This document shows, one piece after another, positions 6,918 to 14,800 of a DNA stretch of 33,989 nt (position 1 is the stretch's first letter; each line of letters begins with the position of its first letter). The DNA comes from CAYJLW01 sp964370965 (lineage in GTDB: Bacteria > Actinomycetota > Acidimicrobiia > UBA2766). Position numbers and translations under genes: made by a program. The notes beneath the pieces are model-generated. The model did no database searches. It had not been told where the DNA came from and saw nothing but the letters and a program-made list of their open reading frames with translations. The DNA is taken from positions 1 to 33,989 of the forward strand of contig CAYJLW010000045.1 of the NCBI GenBank assembly GCA_964370965.1. Direction: 5' to 3'.

Positions 6918-9900
6918 ATGGCCGACCGTCTGCTCGCCCTCCTGTTCGCCGTCGCGCTCGCGTCCGGCGGCCTTCCCTCCTCCGGGGCGGCCGTCGCAGT
7001 CGCGCCGCCGTTCGCCGTCGACGTCACCCTGCGCGAGACCGCCGGAGTCGCCCGGTCCGGCGAGCTCGTGACGTTCGGCGTTCCCGTGGCGGCCTCCGCC
7101 GGCCTCCTCACTACCTCGGGGCTCCGGGTCGCCTCCGGGGGCACCCCGCGCCCGGCGCAGTTCCGTGTCACGTCACGCTGGGGGGGTCCGCCTTCGGACG
7201 TCACGAAACCGGCGAGGTGGCTCCTCGTGGACACGCTCGCCGATCTCCCCGCAAACGGGACCGCCACGATCCAGGTCGGGAGCGGAGGGGCCGGGGGCCC
7301 GGGGGCGATGGCGGTGTCCGAGGACGCCGCCGCCGTGACCGTGGACACCGGGGCCGGGGTCTACCGCGTGTCGAAGACGGCCGGGAGCGTGCTCGCCTCC
7401 GCCCGCTCCGGGGGTCAGGAGCTCCTCGACACCGACGACCCGGCGAACGGGTTCCGGGTGGCGACCCCGGACGGCGACGTGCTCCTCTCCCGCTCCGACG
7501 CGGACGTCCTGGCGACCAGCGTCACCGAGACCGGGACCGTCAAGACAGTCGTCCACCAGAGCCTCGAGTTCGACGACGCCCGTCTGAAGGACGAGGCCGC
7601 CGAGACGTGGTCTGCGAACGCCTGTTTCACGTGGCTGTACGACTGCGGAGAGCTCCGGCGCTACCGGCTCCGCGTGTCCACGTGGACGACGTTCGTGCGT
7701 GACTCCGCTGCGGTGCGGGTGCGCGCCCGCACAGAGAACGTGTCCGTCTGCCCCGTCACCGAGGACGGCGCCAAGCACTGCTGGCTGGAGCATTCCTTGA
7801 ACTCGTCGCACTGGGACGACCTCTCGCTCCACCTCGGCCTCGCCGCACCCGCCACAACCTGGGAGTCGGGGGCGGCCACGGGGCCGGCGGCGACGGGCGT
7901 GTCCGCCTACCAGGACTCCTCCGGGCTGGCGACCTGGGACTACTACAAGAACCTGCCTCCCGTGGGGGACAACGGCTATACGCCCGGCGGGTGGGACCGC
8001 TACGGGGCCTTCGTCGACTTCCGGGGGTACCGCACGAGCGTGGCGGGCACGCCTGTGGCCGCCGGGGACCGCATGTCCGGGTGGCTGGCGCTGCACGGCG
8101 GCACCCGCACCGCGGCCGTCGCCGTCGCCGACGCCTGGAAGCACTACCCCGTGGCGCTGCGGGGCGCCGTGGGGGGCGGCGCTGTGGAGGCCGGCCTCTA
8201 CCCGGGGGAGTTCGCCGCCGCCCACTCCATGCGCCCGGGCGAGCGCAAGACCCACGAGGTGGGCCTTCTCCTCGGCGCCGGGTCGCCGGGGGGAGCGCAG
8301 CGCATGCACGCCTGGGTCGAGGAACCGGTCCGTTGGGCGTGGGGCCCGGCGTACGCCCTGAGCACCGGTGCCCTCCCCGGGTTTGCCTTGCACGGACTCG
8401 AGGCCGACCTCGACCTCTGGAACCGGGCGACAGTGGACGTGTCGGTGAGCGAGGCGCACGCCCCGGGCTGGTGGGCGTCGTCGAGCGTCGTAGAGAACCG
8501 CGAGGAGTACGACCACTGGGGCAAGAAGGAGGCGGGCTTCCTCGTGAACGACAACGAGGCCGAGACCGCCACAGACCTCTCGAAGTACAGCCAGTACCAG
8601 GGCTTCCTCCGCCAGGCGCTGGCGACGGCCACGGCCGACCCCGCGCTCTCCGACGTCTGGTGGGACCTCGCCGTGGACGCCAACCGCGCCCAGGCCGACG
8701 CCGGGTACCTGATGCAGCCTTATGCCGATCCGGAGAACCTCTACCGGGGCATCAACATCGCCCATTGCTTCCACGACAACTCCGAGAACAAGACCTACCC
8801 CCGGGGCGGCGGCTTCGGCTGCGACTTCGCGGGTGACGTCGACGCCATGGCGGAGCTCTGGCTCCTCACCGGCTGGGAGCCCGCCGCCGACGCCGTCGAG
8901 GCCCACACCGACAACGTCGCCCGGCGCGCCGCCGACCTCGCCGACTACGACAGGGAGGCGCGCCGCTTCGGGTCCTGGATGCAGGTCCTCGTCACCGCCT
9001 GGGAGCTCTACGGCGACCACCGCTACCTGGATCTCGCCGTGGGTATGGCCGACACGGCCGCCGCCGGGGACGCCACCCACTACCTGGACTGCCCCTGCCC
9101 GGAAGACCCCCCGAACGCCGTGGGCGTGAACAGCAACTTCGCCGGCTGGCTCCTGCGCTCCCTGGGACGCACGGCGGACGCGCTCGACGCCAACGGCGAG
9201 GGCGCCGGGGCGGCGGCGGGACGGGTGAAGTCGCTCCTCGCGGCCCACGCCGCCTGGTACGCCGACAAGGTGGTCTTCGCGGCCCCGAACCCGAACGGGA
9301 CGGGCGAAACCGAATGGGTGGGGCCGTACATGTGGTACACGAACGACACGACGGGAAACAACACCGACCCGACCTCGGCGGGCTACCGGCTCATGGCCGT
9401 CGACGGTCTCGCCCTCGCCGCCAAGCACACGGGCGACCCCCGCTACCTGGACGTGGCCGGGAACCTGTTCCGCACCGTGATGAAGATGCCCTTCTACTGG
9501 GGCGGATGGCCGCAGTTCCTCTATTCCACGATCAACGACGCCGGGAAGCTCGCCACCTTCGGGGGCTACTACGTCACGGCGGCCCACGGCGCCGAGCCGC
9601 CGTCGGCAACGGGCACCGTCGCTCTCGAGCTCGCCGATCTGGGGACGGGCGCCTCGGTCTACAGCCACGCGGGGTCGCTGACGAGCGGCGGCTACGACGT
9701 GGTGGCCAACGGCTGGGGTCAGGTGGCGTCCGTGACGGGGACGGGCACCCTGGCGGGGGTCTCCGGCGGGGAGGCCACGGTGGCCCTCGACGTCCGCCGC
9801 CTCTGGATCCTTCCGTTGTGTCTCGGGTCGGTCCGGGTCACGGACGCCGGCGGGGGTGTCGACGCCACCACGACCTTCTTCCTCGGGGACGTGGCCCCCG

Positions 9901-9983
9901 CGCAGGGCGGCGCCGTCGTCAGGGGCGCCCTGGTCGACTTCGGGGCTTGGCGCGTGTACGGCGTCACGGCGACCGTGGGGTAG
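6918..9983 (+). CDS. Large secreted protein, exo-rhamnogalacturonan lyase-like (PcRGLX/YetA type)
   Basis: A 1021-aa exported protein. After a signal peptide (cleavage probably near residues 24-28) comes a beta-rich domain with FGVPVAASAGLL, PAQFRVTSRWGG and ARWLLVDTLADLPANGTATI, the pattern of the N-terminal RIFT-barrel of PcRGLX/YetA-like exo-rhamnogalacturonan lyases (PL26-related). A middle beta domain follows to about residue 480. Residues 500-890 have repeated Trp/His-rich helices that look like an alpha/alpha toroid (NIAHCFHDNSENKTYPRG, FGSWMQVLVTAWELYGDHRYLD). The last 110 residues are a beta sandwich. There are no catalytic residues I can assign with certainty. GGAG at 6905-6908 lies 9 nt before the ATG. 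The family call rests on my pattern recognition; another uronide lyase or glycosidase of the same fold is possible. Confidence 0.65.
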   Translation: MADRLLALLFAVALASGGLPSSGAAVAVAPPFAVDVTLRETAGVARSGELVTFGVPVAASAGLLTTSGLRVASGGTPRPAQFRVTSRWGGPPSDVTKPARWLLVDTLADLPANGTATIQVGSGGAGGPGAMAVSEDAAAVTVDTGAGVYRVSKTAGSVLASARSGGQELLDTDDPANGFRVATPDGDVLLSRSDADVLATSVTETGTVKTVVHQSLEFDDARLKDEAAETWSANACFTWLYDCGELRRYRLRVSTWTTFVRDSAAVRVRARTENVSVCPVTEDGAKHCWLEHSLNSSHWDDLSLHLGLAAPATTWESGAATGPAATGVSAYQDSSGLATWDYYKNLPPVGDNGYTPGGWDRYGAFVDFRGYRTSVAGTPVAAGDRMSGWLALHGGTRTAAVAVADAWKHYPVALRGAVGGGAVEAGLYPGEFAAAHSMRPGERKTHEVGLLLGAGSPGGAQRMHAWVEEPVRWAWGPAYALSTGALPGFALHGLEADLDLWNRATVDVSVSEAHAPGWWASSSVVENREEYDHWGKKEAGFLVNDNEAETATDLSKYSQYQGFLRQALATATADPALSDVWWDLAVDANRAQADAGYLMQPYADPENLYRGINIAHCFHDNSENKTYPRGGGFGCDFAGDVDAMAELWLLTGWEPAADAVEAHTDNVARRAADLADYDREARRFGSWMQVLVTAWELYGDHRYLDLAVGMADTAAAGDATHYLDCPCPEDPPNAVGVNSNFAGWLLRSLGRTADALDANGEGAGAAAGRVKSLLAAHAAWYADKVVFAAPNPNGTGETEWVGPYMWYTNDTTGNNTDPTSAGYRLMAVDGLALAAKHTGDPRYLDVAGNLFRTVMKMPFYWGGWPQFLYSTINDAGKLATFGGYYVTAAHGAEPPSATGTVALELADLGTGASVYSHAGSLTSGGYDVVANGWGQVASVTGTGTLAGVSGGEATVALDVRRLWILPLCLGSVRVTDAGGGVDATTTFFLGDVAPAQGGAVVRGALVDFGAWRVYGVTATVG

Positions 9984-10021
9984 CCGCCCGTCCCCGGCAC
10001 GAAGTCCCCCCATCACCCCGT

Positions 10022-10049
10022 TTGCGACGCATCGTCCCCTCCGTACTAG
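10022..10049 (+). promoter_or_regulatory. Candidate promoter of the degenerate ABC gene
   Basis: TTGCGA at 10022-10027 and TACTAG at 10044-10049 are separated by 16 bp and end 42 nt before the ATG at 10092. Both boxes are good for an actinobacterial housekeeping promoter. Confidence 0.5.
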
Positions 10050-10091
10050 TGTGTCCCGGTTCACGCCTCAGGGTGATCGGGAGGGTGGGAG

Positions 10092-10847
10092 ATGGAGAAG
10101 GCTCTACCGGGCGGGCGGCGTCTGCACCTCGTCGACGTCTCCGCCACCGCGCGGGGCGAGTCCGTGGTCGACGTCTGTCTCGCCGCCCATGCCGGTGCGC
10201 TCACGATCGTGTACGGGGCCGGGAGCAGGGTCCTCGTCGACCTCTGCGTGGGCAACGCCCCCGCGGCACGGGGCGTCGTGTACGTCCAGGACGTGCCCGT
10301 GGTCGAGGGCGGGCCTTCAGGCGACGCACTCAGGGCGATGGCATGGACCGGCCGCGACGTCCGCCTCCTCGGCGTCACGGGCCGGGACGCCGTCGCCCTG
10401 CACCTCCACCTCCTCGGCCTCGGCGGCGACGCGGCGCTGGCGCGCGCCGACGACCTCCTCGCCGAGCTCGACGACGGAGGCCTCGCCCAACGCGACCTCG
10501 ACGACCAGGCGGACGACGCCCGCTGGCTCCTGGACCTCTACCGGGCACTCGCCGGTGAGCCCCGCCTGCTCCTCGTGGACGACCCCTGGCCCGCGCACAG
10601 CACGTCGGTCCTGCGCGCCAGGTACCTCGCGGGCGTCGTGCGGGCCGCCCGGAGCGGCGCTGCGGTGCTCGTGGCGACCAGCGACCCCGTGGCACCGGGG
10701 GAGCTGCACGCCCTCGCCCGCGGGATCGACACGCAGGTGTTCCTCCTGCGCCACGGTCGCCTGCAGGACGACACCGCCCGCTACCGGCGGGGACCCCGGC
10801 GTCCGGGGGTGTCGCGCGGCTGGCCCGCGGCAGGGCGGGCCGTTTAG
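10092..10847 (+). CDS. Degenerate ABC-transporter ATPase-like protein lacking the nucleotide-binding motifs
   Basis: The 251-aa protein follows the layout of an ABC ATPase domain, but the motifs are altered. At residues 38-50 the Walker A site reads YGAGSRVLVDL: the Lys and Ser/Thr are replaced by Ser45 and Arg46. DLDDQADDARWLLDLYRALA (135-154) sits where LSGGQ and the following helix should be and has no signature. Walker B is kept as RLLLVDDPW with Asp163 but Asp164 in place of the catalytic Glu, and VATSDP has Ser197 in place of the switch His. ATP hydrolysis is therefore unlikely. No permease is adjacent. The ATG has a GGGAGGGTGGGAG purine run directly before it. It ends 9 bp before the sugar dehydrogenase gene, probably in one transcript. 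A regulatory or binding role is inference. Confidence 0.65.
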   Translation: MEKALPGGRRLHLVDVSATARGESVVDVCLAAHAGALTIVYGAGSRVLVDLCVGNAPAARGVVYVQDVPVVEGGPSGDALRAMAWTGRDVRLLGVTGRDAVALHLHLLGLGGDAALARADDLLAELDDGGLAQRDLDDQADDARWLLDLYRALAGEPRLLLVDDPWPAHSTSVLRARYLAGVVRAARSGAAVLVATSDPVAPGELHALARGIDTQVFLLRHGRLQDDTARYRRGPRRPGVSRGWPAAGRAV

Positions 10848-10856
10848 GTTTCCGGG

Positions 10857-12098
10857 ATGCAGCCCGAGGCCAGTCCTGGTAAGCCGTGGCCCGGTCCCGG
10901 GCCTGCCCGCTACGCGGCTGTCGCCGCCGTGTTCGTGGTCGCCGCTCTGGTGATCGCCCGGCTCTGGCTGGCGGGCGACCTCCACGTCCGGCCCGGTGAC
11001 ACTCGCGCGGCGGCGTCAGCGCGGCCTTCGCCGACCCCTGTGCCCAGTGTCTCACCCTCGGTCGCGCCCCCACCCGCCGGCCCGCCCACGCTGAAGGAGA
11101 TCTGGGCAGGGTTCCAGCAGTCGACCAGTCTGGCCTTCGCCCCCTCTGACCCGCGGATCTTCGTGCTCGAGAAGGCCGGCGTGGTGAAGGTGGGGACGGC
11201 GAAGGACGGTGTCCCGGGCGGGGCTCCGCAGGTCTACCTGGACCTCACGAAGGAGGTGAGCAAGGAGGGCGAGTCCGGGCTCCTCGGCATGGCGTTCCAC
11301 CCGAAGTTCAAGGACAACGGCCGCCTCTACCTCGACTTCAACGACAAGAAGGGCGACGCCCGCATCGTCGAGTTCACCGTGGATCCCAGGGCGGTGCCGG
11401 CCCAGGTGAAGGCTCGTCGCGACGTCTTCTTCGCCGACGACTTCCACCCGAACCACAACGGCGGCTGCCTCCAGTTCGGGCCGGACGGTCGCCTGTACGC
11501 CACCCTCGGAGACGGCGGCCTCCCCAACGACCCCCGGGGTATGGCCCAGAAGGACGGCGTCCTCTTCGGGAAGCTCTTCCGGATCGACGTGGACAAGCCG
11601 GACGCCCCACCGGAGGTGCTCGCCAAGGGCCTCCGGAACCCGTGGCGCTTCTCCTTCGACCGCAAGACCGGCGACATCTGGATCGGCGACGTCGGCCAGT
11701 ACCAGGTCGAGGAGGTCGACGTCATACGGGCGGGAACCCCGCCCGTCCTGAACTTCGGCTGGCCCGCCCTCGAGGGCACGCGGGCGAACAAGGGCACAGC
11801 TCCCAAGGGCGCCGTGGCGCCCGTGCTCACCTTCGGTCACGGCAAGAAGGGGGCCGCAGTAATAGGAGGTGTGGTCTACCGGGGGCCCGGCTTCCCGGAA
11901 CTCCAGGGCAGGTACTTCTACGCCAGCTTCCAGACGGGAGACATCTGGACCGTCGATGCCGCAGCGCCGGGTGAGCCCGCCCTCGTCAGCCCCAGCCTCG
12001 GAGGGCCGAAGCCCCTGCTCACGTCCTTCGGCCAAGACTCCGAAGGCGCCATGTACGTCTCCACGCTGGATCGTGTGTTCGTCCTCGTGAGCGCCTGA
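10857..12098 (+). CDS. Membrane-anchored PQQ-dependent sugar dehydrogenase-like protein (soluble GDH / sorbosone dehydrogenase fold)
   Basis: A six-bladed propeller of the GSDH family that oxidises aldoses or related polyols with PQQ. Residues 18-40 form one membrane segment, followed by a Pro/Ser linker to about residue 75 and the catalytic domain outside the membrane. SGLLGMAFHPKFKDNGRLYL, FHPNHNGGCLQFGPDGRLYATLGDGG (with the catalytic-type His) and AKGLRNPWRFSFDRKTGDIWIGDVGQ are the family signatures. The length of 413 aa is typical with the anchor. The ribosome site is weak (AGG about 10 nt before the ATG), so it may depend on translation of the upstream gene. No PQQ biosynthesis genes lie in the window. 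A hedgehog-interacting-protein-like binding role is a less likely alternative. Confidence 0.82.
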   Translation: MQPEASPGKPWPGPGPARYAAVAAVFVVAALVIARLWLAGDLHVRPGDTRAAASARPSPTPVPSVSPSVAPPPAGPPTLKEIWAGFQQSTSLAFAPSDPRIFVLEKAGVVKVGTAKDGVPGGAPQVYLDLTKEVSKEGESGLLGMAFHPKFKDNGRLYLDFNDKKGDARIVEFTVDPRAVPAQVKARRDVFFADDFHPNHNGGCLQFGPDGRLYATLGDGGLPNDPRGMAQKDGVLFGKLFRIDVDKPDAPPEVLAKGLRNPWRFSFDRKTGDIWIGDVGQYQVEEVDVIRAGTPPVLNFGWPALEGTRANKGTAPKGAVAPVLTFGHGKKGAAVIGGVVYRGPGFPELQGRYFYASFQTGDIWTVDAAAPGEPALVSPSLGGPKPLLTSFGQDSEGAMYVSTLDRVFVLVSA

Positions 12099-12102
12099 GC
12101 CC

Positions 12103-12123
12103 ACCGGGGTCCTGGAGGCCGGT
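12103..12123. terminator. Short stem-loop between convergent genes
   Basis: ACCGG at 12103-12107 pairs with CCGGT at 12119-12123 in the 24-bp gap between the sugar dehydrogenase and the minus-strand acyl-CoA dehydrogenase. It could act in both directions, but a 5-bp stem is weak. Confidence 0.25.
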
Positions 12124-13412
12124 CAGCCCTGCGTGCCCACCTTGAGCTCACGGAAAGGGACGTCGCGGTCGTTGCCCGGTTCCTTCGGGAGGCCGAGGAC
12201 CCGTTCGCCGATGATGTTGCGCTGCACCTCGTCGCTGCCGCCGTAGATGGACACGGCGGGGCTGAAGACGGCGAGCTCCTGCAGGAGGCCCCCCATGGGG
12301 GCGTCCCGGCCCCAGAGCATGGCGCCGGCGCCGAGAAGGGAGAGGCCCGTGTCACGGGAGAGGCGCACGATCTTGCTCATCATGAGCTTGCCGATGTTCG
12401 CCTCCGGGCCGGGCTGCCTGCCCGCGGCCTGGGCGGCCTTCGTGCGCAGTGTCGTGAAGCGGCCGATCTCGTTCAGGGAGTACAGGCGGGCAAGGTCCTG
12501 GCGGACCACCGGGTCGCCGGAACGCCCCATCTGGCGCGCGACCTCCTGGATGAGCTTCGCGGAACGGCCCGCGAGCGCCGCGGCACCGGCGGCGCCTTGG
12601 CCCGGCGAGGCGAAATCGCCCGCACGTTTGTCGAGGCAACCCGCCCGCCGGCCGGGCAGCGCCGTGCCCACCGCGCTGATGCCCCCGCCGGAACCGAGGC
12701 CGGCCCGCTCGTTGGCGAGTGTCGTGAGCGCCACGGCCCAGCCGTTGTTGAGCTCGCCGATGCGGGCGGCGTCCGGGACGCGGGCGTCGTCGAAGAAGAC
12801 CTCGTTGAAGAGGGCCCGGCCCGTCATCTCCTTCAGGGGCCGCACGTCGATGCCGGGCTGGACCATCTCGACGGCGAAGTAGGTGATGCCCTTGTGCTTC
12901 GGGACGTCGGCGTCGGTGCGGATGAGGAGCATGCCGAGATCGGCGATCTGGCCGCCGGACGTCCACACCTTCTGGCCGTTCACGACCCACTCGTCGCCGT
13001 CACGGCGCGCTCGGCACTGCAGGCTGGCGAGGTCCGAGCCCGCTCCCGGCTCGCTGAACAGTTGGCACCAGGCGTCCTGGCCGGTGACGATCCCCCTGAG
13101 GTAGCGCTCCTTCTGCTCGTCGCTGCCGTGGGCGATGATCGTGGGGCCGGCGAGGAGGAGGCCGAGGCCGGCGGGGGGGCCGAGGGCGCCGACAGCGGCG
13201 ATCTCGGCCACGACGACGTTCACGAGGTCGCGGGAGAGGCCGCGGCCGTACCATTCTCGCGGCCATGTGGGTGCGGCCCAGCCGGAGGTGCCGAGGCGTT
13301 CCCACCACTCGGCGACTGTGACGTCGGGGTCCCAGTTGGCCCGCAGCCAGTCGCGGATCTCGGTGGTCACGTCCTCTGTCGAGGGAGCGGTGTCGGGCTG
13401 CGACGACGTCAT
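12123..13412 (-). CDS. Acyl-CoA dehydrogenase
   Basis: FAD-dependent alpha,beta-dehydrogenation of an acyl-CoA, passing electrons to ETF. The protein (429 aa) has CQLFSEPGAGSDLASL at 116-131 (FAD/substrate loop), VVNGQKVWTSGG, MTGRALFNEVFFDDARVP and the C-terminal YGGSDEVQRNIIGERVLGLP. The usual YEGT glutamate is replaced by Gly, and a Glu in LANERAGLG (Glu235) on the central helix is the likely base, as in isovaleryl- and long-chain-type enzymes. The ATG at 13412 has a GGAAGGGGAAG purine run upstream and excludes an Arg-rich N-terminal extension of the open frame. It is divergent from the methyltransferase. Bacterial homologues of this size often act on steroid or aromatic side chains; the substrate is not visible. 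Confidence 0.9.
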   Translation of the reverse strand: MTSSQPDTAPSTEDVTTEIRDWLRANWDPDVTVAEWWERLGTSGWAAPTWPREWYGRGLSRDLVNVVVAEIAAVGALGPPAGLGLLLAGPTIIAHGSDEQKERYLRGIVTGQDAWCQLFSEPGAGSDLASLQCRARRDGDEWVVNGQKVWTSGGQIADLGMLLIRTDADVPKHKGITYFAVEMVQPGIDVRPLKEMTGRALFNEVFFDDARVPDAARIGELNNGWAVALTTLANERAGLGSGGGISAVGTALPGRRAGCLDKRAGDFASPGQGAAGAAALAGRSAKLIQEVARQMGRSGDPVVRQDLARLYSLNEIGRFTTLRTKAAQAAGRQPGPEANIGKLMMSKIVRLSRDTGLSLLGAGAMLWGRDAPMGGLLQELAVFSPAVSIYGGSDEVQRNIIGERVLGLPKEPGNDRDVPFRELKVGTQG

Positions 13413-13540
13413 GATCTTCCCCTTCCGGCGCCTTGAAAATGGTAGCAGTGCGAGTGCAAGTTCAACCGGGCGGTGGAGCGACCGAGCGGCAGGGGGCGGC
13501 CTGTCGATACGATGCCCGGGGAACACCGAGGAGGTCTCGA

Positions 13541-14611
13541 GTGACCGAAACCGCTCGCACCGAAACCGCCACCGCCTTCGCCGCTCGGGCGGAAGAGATC
13601 GTGAACGACGCCATGCTGGCACTCATGCTCAGTATCGGGTTCCGGACCCGTCTCCTCGACACCATGGCGGGCATGGACTTCTCGACGAGTGAGGAGATCG
13701 CCGCCGCTGCCGGACTGCACGAGCGCTACGTCCGGGAGTGGCTGGCGGCGATGGTCACGGGCGGCATCGTGGAGCACGACCCCGCCGCTCGTAGCTATCA
13801 CCTCCCGGCGGAGCGGGCGGCGTCGCTCACGCGGGCGGCGGGCCCGAAGAACATGGCGGCGTACGCCACGTTCGTGGGCTTCCTCGCCCCCGTCGAGGAC
13901 CAGATCGTGGACTGCTTCCGCAACGGCGGGGGTGTCCCCTACACCGAGTTCCCGAAGTTCGTGAAGGCGATGTCCAAGCAGTCCCGCGTCCTGTTCGACA
14001 ACGCCCTCGTCCCCGCGATCCTGCCCCTCGTGCCGGGTCTCGTCGACCTGCTGAGCGAGGGCATCGACGTCGCGGACGTGGGCTGCGGTGCCGGGCGTGC
14101 TGTCAACGTCATGGCGCGGGAGTTCCCCGCCAGCCGCTTCGTGGGCTACGACTTCCTCGACGAGGCGGTTGCCGCCGCCCGGGTCGAGGCCGCCGAGATG
14201 GGCCTCGCGAACGTCCGTTTCGAGGTGAAGGACGCCGCCACCCTGGACGGCGACGGGCAATTCGACCTCGTGACCTCCTTCACGGCGGTCCACGACCAGG
14301 CCCGGCCCCGGGACATGCTCAGGGGCATCGCCGTCTCGCTGAAGCCCGGCGGCGTCTACCTGTGCATGGACTCGGGCCTCTCCAGCGAGCTCGCTGACAA
14401 CATCGGGCGCCCGTTCGCCCCCTTCCTCTACACGGTGTCCACGATGCACTGCATGACCGTGTCCCTCGCCGAGGGCGGTGAGGGCCTCGGCGACGGCTGG
14501 GCGGGGCCGCAGGCCCTGCGCCTGTTCGCGGAGGCCGGGTTCGTATCCGTGGAGAAGCACAACCCTGAGTGGCACGAGGGCTTCGACTACTACGTGTGCC
14601 GTGTCGACTGA
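13541..14611 (+). CDS. Class I SAM-dependent methyltransferase with N-terminal winged helix
   Basis: A 356-aa protein. Residues 20-95 form a winged-helix/dimerisation region of the O-methyltransferase kind (STSEEIAAAAGLHERYVREWLAAMV, GGIVEHD), and residues 170-300 are a Rossmann methyltransferase domain with motif I VADVGCGAGRA at 177-187, the acidic loop VGYDFLD and FDLVTSFTAVHDQ. The GTG at 13541 is chosen because GAGGAGG at 13528-13534 is 6 nt upstream; an earlier ATG has no ribosome site. It resembles mycobacterial and acidimicrobial methyltransferases of unknown substrate. It stands between two acyl-CoA dehydrogenases, but in its own unit closed by hairpins. Confidence 0.85.
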   Translation: MTETARTETATAFAARAEEIVNDAMLALMLSIGFRTRLLDTMAGMDFSTSEEIAAAAGLHERYVREWLAAMVTGGIVEHDPAARSYHLPAERAASLTRAAGPKNMAAYATFVGFLAPVEDQIVDCFRNGGGVPYTEFPKFVKAMSKQSRVLFDNALVPAILPLVPGLVDLLSEGIDVADVGCGAGRAVNVMAREFPASRFVGYDFLDEAVAAARVEAAEMGLANVRFEVKDAATLDGDGQFDLVTSFTAVHDQARPRDMLRGIAVSLKPGGVYLCMDSGLSSELADNIGRPFAPFLYTVSTMHCMTVSLAEGGEGLGDGWAGPQALRLFAEAGFVSVEKHNPEWHEGFDYYVCRVD

Positions 14612-14621
14612 GCTACTCGAA

Positions 14622-14638
14622 GGGGGACTTCGTCCCCC
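14622..14638 (+). terminator. Terminator-like hairpin after the methyltransferase
   Basis: GGGGGAC at 14622-14628 pairs with GTCCCCC at 14632-14638 around a TTC loop, 10 nt after the stop codon. It is compact and strong, with no T-tract. Confidence 0.6.
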
Positions 14639-14689
14639 CTCGAACTCCCCCCTGGGGACGCGGCCGCCGTCCGGGTCGCGCGCTGTTCC

Positions 14690-14708
14690 GGCCGGGCGGA
14701 GCCCGGCC
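14690..14708 (+). terminator. Second terminator-like hairpin before the acyl-CoA dehydrogenase
   Basis: GGCCGGGC at 14690-14697 and GCCCGGCC at 14701-14708 form a perfect 8-bp stem with a GGA loop, followed by TT. It is about 90 nt upstream of the next start and makes two stacked hairpins in this 189-bp spacer. Confidence 0.55.
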
Positions 14709-14800
14709 TTGCGAGCGCGGTCTTCTCGTGGGACGGGCTTCCCTCCGGGGCTCCTCACCTGGCATTGTTGACTGAGCTGTCAACGAGGAGCGGGGACCGC

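Noticed and set aside
2858..6918. Polysaccharide utilisation locus linking the glycosidase, radical SAM maturase and lyase-like gene
   Set aside because: They are in separate transcription units with a convergent gene and an unrelated lipoprotein between them, and there is no transporter or sulfatase; the shared theme is only suggestive.
7173..10064. 963-codon minus-strand open frame opposite the lyase-like gene
   Set aside because: High GC keeps the antisense frame open; composition is typical of shadows, and the plus-strand protein has a signal peptide and recognisable domain pattern.
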